Assembly: GCA_028279265.1 (NCBI GenBank)
Contig: JANQOC010000211.1
Location: 1 to 9,784, forward strand
Reading direction: 5' to 3'
Length of the DNA stretch: 9,784 bases
DNA from: Hyphomicrobiales bacterium
Lineage (GTDB): Bacteria; Pseudomonadota; Alphaproteobacteria; Rhizobiales; CAYWUX01
A model generated the notes under the pieces. It ran no database searches. It saw only the letters and a program-made list of their open reading frames with translations, and was not told the origin of the DNA. The stretch's first letter is position 1. Every line of letters starts with the position of its first letter. Positions 6,482 through 9,784 of the stretch are shown one piece after another. The position numbers and the translations under genes are program-made.

Positions 6482-6691
6482 AACTCAACGCGGCTTTGAC
6501 CGTTGACATCGACTTGCGTTTAAAGAACCGAAATCAATGAGTTAATTCATCGGTTTATGATTTCTGGTCCGGCTACATTAGGACTTAAAGTCCTAAATTC
6601 TGGTTTATTCAGGATTAATAATTCGTTAACTAAGATAAATAGTTTATTTCGTTTGGTTTTATTCTCTCCAAAAATCTGGAATAACGGAATT
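6482..6691. promoter_or_regulatory. Divergent AT-rich promoter region
   Basis: This spacer separates the minus-strand kinase from the plus-strand nuclease and must contain both promoters. It is much more AT-rich than its flanks from about 6530 on. It holds a near-perfect 14-bp palindrome (6537-6550), a perfect 19-bp palindrome (6578-6596), a TATGAT that could be a plus-strand -10 (6556-6561) without a good -35, and a TTGACA at 6503-6508 without a good -10 at the right distance. I cannot assign either start site with confidence. Confidence 0.45.
6578..6596. promoter_or_regulatory. Perfect 19-bp palindrome, candidate operator
   Basis: TTAGGACTTAAAGTCCTAA is a perfect inverted repeat: nine bases on each side of a central A at 6587. 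It lies between divergent genes, 95 bp upstream of the nuclease ATG and 97 bp upstream of the kinase ATG. Its length and symmetry suit a dimeric regulator; a short-loop hairpin is the alternative. No binding protein can be named. Confidence 0.5.
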
Positions 6692-7186
6692 ATGATCGGA
6701 TTACGGCCGGACAGAGTGATTGCGCTCCTCGTATTTGCCGGAATTATCGGCAGTTTCTGGATCCTGCTACCATCGGAGGATACAGGACCGAGCGGGCAAC
6801 CGAGAATCATCGACGGCGACAGCATCCGGATCGTCGGGGAAACGATCCGCCTGGTGGGGATCGATGCCCCGGAAGGGCGGCAGTTCTGCCAGAATCAAAA
6901 AGGTCAGGATTGGGCCTGCGGACGCCAGGCTACCAGTGCTTTGCGAAAGCTCATTGCCGGACGCGATGTTCACTGTACCGGCTCGGAACGGGATCGTGGC
7001 GGCAGGTTGCTTGCGGTATGCCGGGTCGGACAGCAGGAGATTAACCGGTGGATGGTGGAAGAAGGCTGGGCCGTTTCCTACAACGACTATCCAAAAGCCG
7101 AAAGCCGGGCACGTAACGCCAAAAAAGGCATCTGGTCAGGCACGTTTCTGCGTCCTCGGGACTGGCGAGACAAATTTATGCGATGA
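6692..7186 (+). CDS. Membrane-anchored or secreted thermonuclease-like (SNase-fold) nuclease
   Basis: A 164-residue staphylococcal-nuclease-fold protein. A hydrophobic segment (about residues 9-27) acts as signal peptide or N-terminal anchor, placing the domain outside the cytoplasm. The SNase motifs follow: IIDGDSIRI with Asp41, IRLVGIDAPE with Arg53, Asp58 and Glu61, and DRGGRLLAVC with Arg105. These correspond to the Ca-binding and catalytic Asp21, Arg35, Asp40, Glu43 and Arg87 of the staphylococcal enzyme, so it is probably active and Ca-dependent. Four cysteines (66, 76, 95 and 110) may form disulfides, which would fit a periplasmic location. The ATG at 6692 is chosen; an in-frame ATG at 6557 would add 45 AT-encoded residues that overlap the 19-bp palindrome and precede the signal segment, so it is unlikely. 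It stands 210 bp from the divergent kinase and is followed by a small hairpin. Confidence 0.9.
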   Translation: MIGLRPDRVIALLVFAGIIGSFWILLPSEDTGPSGQPRIIDGDSIRIVGETIRLVGIDAPEGRQFCQNQKGQDWACGRQATSALRKLIAGRDVHCTGSERDRGGRLLAVCRVGQQEINRWMVEEGWAVSYNDYPKAESRARNAKKGIWSGTFLRPRDWRDKFMR

Positions 7187-7188
7187 GT

Positions 7189-7211
7189 TGAATTGTTCTA
7201 ATTCAGATTTT
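7189..7211 (+). terminator. Candidate intrinsic terminator after the nuclease gene
   Basis: TGAATT (7189-7194) pairs with AATTCA (7200-7205) across a five-base loop, and GATTTT follows. The position, immediately after the TGA at 7184-7186, is right, but the stem is AT-rich and the T-run short, so termination would be weak. Confidence 0.35.
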
Positions 7212-7263
7212 CCTGTTCGCAAGCATTATGTCCGCAACATTCATTTGAATTGCAATCACGCGA

Positions 7264-7292
7264 TTCTTATTGCCAAATAGGTCGGGTATAAC
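7264..7292 (+). promoter_or_regulatory. Candidate promoter of the GST gene
   Basis: TTCTTA (7264-7269), a 17-base spacer and TATAAC (7287-7292), the last a five-of-six match to the -10 consensus. A start near 7299 would give a leader of about 24 bases. The -35 is poor, so the call rests on the -10, the spacing and the position between two same-strand genes 136 bp apart. Confidence 0.4.
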
Positions 7293-7322
7293 TGGCAACT
7301 GAATCCGGATTAACTTGGACAC

Positions 7323-7934
7323 ATGTACATAATTGAAGATGGCCGGGCGCCTAATCCGCGACGGGTAAGGATCTTTCTCGCGGAAAAGAACATCGACGTT
7401 GAATGCCGGCAGATTGACATCAATGAACTGGATCAGAAAGACGCGGCCTTCTCCCGGCTCAACCCCCTGCAGCGGGTTCCAATTCTGGTCCTGGATGACG
7501 GTCGGGTGATCAGCGAGTCTGTGGCCATTTGTCGGTATTTTGAAGCCCTGAATCCCGATCCTCCGCTGATGGGGCAAACACCCCTCGAACAGGCGGTGAT
7601 TGAAATGTGGAACCGGCGCATGGAACTCAACCTGCTTATGCCCATCGCGCAGGTGTTTCGGCATACCCATCCGGCAATGGCTGAAATGGAAGTCCCCCAG
7701 GTACCGGCCTGGGCCGAAGCCAACCGACCGCGGGTGCAGGAAGCCTTGGAAATCATGGAAACCCAACTGGCGATGCAACCGTTTATTGCCGGTGACAGCT
7801 ATTCGATAGCCGACATAACCGGGCTCGTTGCCGTTCAGTTCATGAAACCCGCGCGTATTCCCCTGGAGGACTCACTGGTAAATGTCGGGCGCTGGCTGCA
7901 GGAGATTGCCGGCCGTCCGAGTTCAATAGCCTAG
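7323..7934 (+). CDS. Glutathione S-transferase family protein
   Basis: A 203-residue cytosolic GST: an N-terminal thioredoxin-fold domain (about 1-77) and an all-helical C-terminal domain (about 88-200). NPRRVRIFLAEKNI (11-24) is the first helix of the thioredoxin fold. NPLQRVPIL (47-55) holds the cis-proline Pro53, and ISESVAICRYFE (63-74) holds the Glu65-Ser66 pair that contacts the gamma-glutamyl group of glutathione. GDSYSIADIT (157-166) contains the conserved N-capping box and Asp of the GST C-domain. There is no obvious N-terminal catalytic Tyr, Ser or Cys of the standard classes in the PNPRRV loop, so I do not assign a class or a substrate; detoxification or isomerase roles are possible. 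The ATG at 7323 has only a weak GGA upstream. The UDG-like gene follows after 38 bp and probably shares its transcript. Confidence 0.92.
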   Translation: MYIIEDGRAPNPRRVRIFLAEKNIDVECRQIDINELDQKDAAFSRLNPLQRVPILVLDDGRVISESVAICRYFEALNPDPPLMGQTPLEQAVIEMWNRRMELNLLMPIAQVFRHTHPAMAEMEVPQVPAWAEANRPRVQEALEIMETQLAMQPFIAGDSYSIADITGLVAVQFMKPARIPLEDSLVNVGRWLQEIAGRPSSIA

Positions 7935-7972
7935 AGAGCCAAAAACTAGAAAGATTGTGAAACACGGCCTCC

Positions 7973-8593
7973 ATGTCCAGAAAACTGAATTCACTGCTGA
8001 AAGATATCCGGTCCTGTCAGATCTGTGCCGAACCGGCGAATCCTAAACCACTTCCCCATGAACCGCGGCCAGTTCTGCGCGTGGCAACCGGAGCGCGGCT
8101 GTGTATCTGCGGTCAGGCTCCGGGGACGCGGGTTCACAAATCCGGGAAACCATTTACCGACCCTTCCGGCGTGCGCCTGCGGGACTGGATGGGCGTGGAT
8201 GAGGATCTCTTTTATGATCCGTCTAAAATCGCCATTATTCCCATGGGTTTTTGTTTCCCCGGTCTCGATTCCAAAGGAGGTGATCTGCCGCCGCGCAAGG
8301 AGTGCGCCAGAACCTGGCACGGGGACTTGTTCTCCGCACTTGATAATCTAGAACTCATTCTTGTCGTCGGGATGTATGCCCAGAAGTGGCATCTGAGGGA
8401 GCGGGCAAAGCGAAACCTGACGGAAACCGTGCGTGCCTGGCGCGATTACACAAACGCTTCCGACAATCCCAGATTTCTCCCGCTACCGCATCCATCCTGG
8501 AGAAACAATCACTGGATTAAGAAGCATGAGTGGTTCGAGAGCGAACTCATTCCTTATCTGCGCGGCGAAGTCACGCGCCTGTGCCGGGACTAG
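7973..8593 (+). CDS. Uracil-DNA-glycosylase superfamily protein with Fe-S-type cysteines
   Basis: A 206-residue member of the UDG superfamily, closest in feel to the family 4/5-like group found in Proteobacteria. Motif 1 is GQAPGTRVHKSGKPF (47-61) followed by TDPSGVRLRDWMG, and motif 2 is the LPLPHPSWRNN loop (169-179) with His173. Four cysteines, Cys15-x2-Cys18 and Cys94-x16-Cys111, match the spacing of the [4Fe-4S] ligands in family 4/5 enzymes. Motif 1 has Gln48 where family 4 enzymes have an acidic residue (GEGPG/GEAPG), so activity or base preference may differ. A role in removing uracil or other deaminated bases from DNA is likely from the family but not proven. The ATG at 7973 has no clear Shine-Dalgarno sequence, which suits translation coupled to the GST gene 38 bp upstream. 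Confidence 0.85.
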   Translation: MSRKLNSLLKDIRSCQICAEPANPKPLPHEPRPVLRVATGARLCICGQAPGTRVHKSGKPFTDPSGVRLRDWMGVDEDLFYDPSKIAIIPMGFCFPGLDSKGGDLPPRKECARTWHGDLFSALDNLELILVVGMYAQKWHLRERAKRNLTETVRAWRDYTNASDNPRFLPLPHPSWRNNHWIKKHEWFESELIPYLRGEVTRLCRD

Positions 8594-8629
8594 CCCCTTG
8601 CAAATGGCACCAGCCTTTAACTAGCAAAG

Positions 8630-8666
8630 AAAATAATTTTAATTACCAAAGAGAAAAAATTATTTT
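8630..8666. repeat. 11-bp all-A/T inverted repeat
   Basis: AAAATAATTTT (8630-8640) and AAAATTATTTT (8656-8666) are perfect reverse complements around 15 bases, and the second arm runs into further Ts up to 8668. It could act as a weak terminator for the UDG-like gene or as an AT-rich binding or UP-element-like site for the downstream promoter. Low complexity makes chance pairing more likely than for a mixed sequence. Confidence 0.4.
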
Positions 8667-8687
8667 TTAGGTGGATATTCCGAAGAT

Positions 8688-8719
8688 TTGCCGATATAGA
8701 GAAATATATTTTAATATAT
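8688..8719 (+). promoter_or_regulatory. Candidate promoter and operator of the Lrp/AsnC gene
   Basis: TTGCCG (8688-8693) is followed at 17 bases by TTAATA (8711-8716), or at 16 by TTTAAT. The perfect inverted repeat ATATATT-TT-AATATAT (8704-8719) covers the -10. Lrp/AsnC genes are often autoregulated through AT-rich symmetric sites, so this is a plausible autoregulatory operator; that link is inference. Confidence 0.4.
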
Positions 8720-8785
8720 AGAGGCACATTCGCCTGGCGGACAAGGTTAAAACGCCTCTCATTGTCCAGACTACGGGATAGTTAA

Positions 8786-9271
8786 ATGCTTGATAAAATG
8801 GATTGCAAGATCCTCGAAATTCTTCAGAAGGACTGTACGGTTCCTGTGTCGGAAATCGGCAAAATGGTCGGCCTGTCCACGACCCCCTGCTGGCGGCGTA
8901 TTCAGAAGTTGGAGGAAAACGGCTACATCAAGAGCCGGGTTGCCCTTCTCGATCCAAAAACGGTGAAAGCCGGCGTTACCGTTTTCGTTTCCATCACAAC
9001 CAGCCAGCATTCACAGAAATGGCTGGATGAATTTCACAGTGTCATTCGTGAATTTCCGGAAGTCGTCGAATTTTATCGCATGAGCGGGCAGGTGGATTAT
9101 CTTCTGCGCGTGGTTGTTCCGGATATCGATGCCTATGATGTTTTTTACAAGAAACTCATCAACAAGATTGATATTAGCGATGTCAGTTCCGTCTTTGCCA
9201 TGGAACAGATCAAGTTCACGACGGAACTGCCCCTCGATCACCTGACGGAAGATAGTGCCAAGCGGGGTTGA
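8786..9271 (+). CDS. Lrp/AsnC family transcriptional regulator
   Basis: A 161-residue feast/famine regulator. The N-terminal winged helix-turn-helix spans about residues 3-52: MDCKILEILQKD, then VSEIGKMVGLSTTPCWRRIQKLEENGYI, whose recognition helix STTPCWRRIQ is typical of the Lrp subgroup. A hinge (LLDPKTVKAG) leads to the RAM domain (about 65-145), with SGQVDYLLRVVVPDIDAYD (100-118) as the effector-binding and oligomerisation segment. Such proteins bind DNA as dimers or octamers and respond to amino acids or related metabolites. GGGA (8775-8778) sits seven bases before the ATG and supports this start. The convergent neighbour is a 3-hydroxyisobutyrate-dehydrogenase-family enzyme, which would fit amino-acid catabolism, but a regulatory link is only suggested by proximity. 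Confidence 0.94.
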   Translation: MLDKMDCKILEILQKDCTVPVSEIGKMVGLSTTPCWRRIQKLEENGYIKSRVALLDPKTVKAGVTVFVSITTSQHSQKWLDEFHSVIREFPEVVEFYRMSGQVDYLLRVVVPDIDAYDVFYKKLINKIDISDVSSVFAMEQIKFTTELPLDHLTEDSAKRG

Positions 9272-9277
9272 GCCCGA

Positions 9278-9333
9278 GGCCCAGATTCCCTGTCCCCGGG
9301 CCAAACCGAGCAAATTCCGGCATCGAAAATGCC
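9278..9333. terminator. Convergent intergenic hairpins, possible bidirectional terminator
   Basis: Two short stems lie between the convergent stop codons: GGCCC (9278-9282) with GGGCC (9298-9302) across 15 bases, and GGCAT (9319-9323) with ATGCC (9329-9333) across CGAAA. Neither is followed by a clear U-run, so termination is inferred mostly from position. Confidence 0.25.
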
Positions 9334-9349
9334 CGCATCTATGTATTCG

Positions 9350-9784
9350 CTAGCGATCCAGCCGGGCAATCAGACTCGACGTATCCCAGCGATGGCCGCC
9401 CATGGACTGCACCTCGGAATAAAACTGGTCGACAAGGGCCGCGACAGGCAGGTGAGCACCGCTGCGTCTGGCTTCTTCCAGGCAGTATTTTAGATCCTTG
9501 CGCATCCAGTCGACAGCGAAGCCGAATTCAAATTCGTCATTCATCATCGTTTCCCAGCGATTCTCCATTTGCCAGGACTGGGCCGCCCCCTTGGAAATGG
9601 TCGCAATGACGCCGGGAATATCGAGTTCGGCTTTTTTCGCGAAATGGATGGCCTCGGAAAGACCCTGGACAAGCCCGGCAATGGCAATCTGGTTGACCAT
9701 CTTTGTCAGTTGACCGGAACCTGCCGGTCCAAGCAATCTGACGGCCTGAGCATAACAGTCGATGACCGGTTCAGCGCGCGCAAA
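9350..9784 (-). CDS. 3-hydroxyisobutyrate dehydrogenase-family NAD(P)-dependent oxidoreductase (C-terminal part)
   Basis: The gene enters from the right edge and the window holds its last 144 codons, covering the end of the Rossmann domain and the all-helical C-terminal domain. The key signature is LLGPAGSGQLTKMVNQ, whose Lys is the conserved catalytic lysine of the beta-hydroxyacid dehydrogenase family (3-hydroxyisobutyrate dehydrogenase, tartronate semialdehyde reductase/GlxR, glyoxylate/succinic-semialdehyde reductase). FAVDWMRKDLKYCLEEAR and the final DTSSLIARLDR are typical of the C-terminal domain. The frame stays open with family-like residues (AEPVIDCYAQAVR) up to position 9784, so a TTG at 9736 is not the start. 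The NAD(P)-binding GxGxxG and substrate motifs lie outside the window, so the exact substrate cannot be named. It converges on the Lrp/AsnC gene with a 78-bp gap. Confidence 0.9.
   Translation of the reverse strand, partial: FARAEPVIDCYAQAVRLLGPAGSGQLTKMVNQIAIAGLVQGLSEAIHFAKKAELDIPGVIATISKGAAQSWQMENRWETMMNDEFEFGFAVDWMRKDLKYCLEEARRSGAHLPVAALVDQFYSEVQSMGGHRWDTSSLIARLDR

Larger units (their letters stand above)
8594..8785. promoter_or_regulatory. AT-rich intergenic region upstream of the Lrp-type regulator
   Basis: No gene is visible. The stretch contains an all-A/T 11-bp inverted repeat (8630-8666), a candidate promoter (8688-8716) overlapped by a second AT inverted repeat (8704-8719), and, in the would-be leader, AGAGGC (8720-8725) pairing with GCCTCT (8754-8759) around a CGCC-T-GGCG palindrome (8731-8739). 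It presumably combines the end of the UDG transcript with the regulatory region of the next gene. Confidence 0.5.

Noticed and set aside
6557..6691. N-terminal extension of the nuclease from the ATG at 6557
   Set aside because: The added 45 codons are AT-rich, overlap the 19-bp palindrome and would bury the signal segment inside the protein.

Overview
The window reads as a stretch of a moderately G+C-rich alphaproteobacterial chromosome. The phosphomannomutase, a PleC/DivJ-type histidine kinase, paired TIGR02281-type retropepsins and a thermonuclease-like protein are what one expects there, and the style fits marine Rhodospirillales/Sneathiellales-like bacteria. This placement is inferred from protein character, not from a search. 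I see no CRISPR array, insertion sequence, phage gene, rRNA or intact tRNA.

Layout. Positions 1-475 hold no convincing gene; they contain a GC palindrome and an 8-bp inverted repeat just upstream of dusA. dusA (476-1477, +) makes dihydrouridine in tRNA. It converges, with a 34-bp gap, on a minus-strand run from 6481 down to 1512: a multi-pass sensor histidine kinase, a three-helix membrane-anchored retropepsin-like aspartic protease with a TTG start, a second single-helix retropepsin paralogue, and a phosphomannomutase/phosphoglucomutase. The gaps of about 190 and 300 bp on either side of the protease pair suggest that the kinase, the protease pair and the mutase are separate transcription units; only the two proteases look tightly coupled.

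The kinase diverges from a plus-strand group across a 210-bp AT-rich spacer carrying a perfect 19-bp palindrome. That group is a membrane-anchored SNase/thermonuclease-like protein (6692-7186), a glutathione S-transferase (7323-7934) and a uracil-DNA-glycosylase-superfamily protein with a four-cysteine Fe-S-like ligand pattern (7973-8593). After a very AT-rich 192-bp gap with two inverted repeats comes an Lrp/AsnC-family regulator (8786-9271). It converges on a 3-hydroxyisobutyrate-dehydrogenase-family oxidoreductase that runs off the right edge (9350-9784, -).

Most genes are housekeeping or accessory genes of known families, and I do not see a coherent new multi-gene system. The points most worth following are the tandem retropepsins with different membrane topologies and a possible RBS-occluding hairpin between them, the divergent-promoter palindrome, the atypical UDG-superfamily protein, and the inverted repeat on the candidate promoter of the Lrp-type gene.
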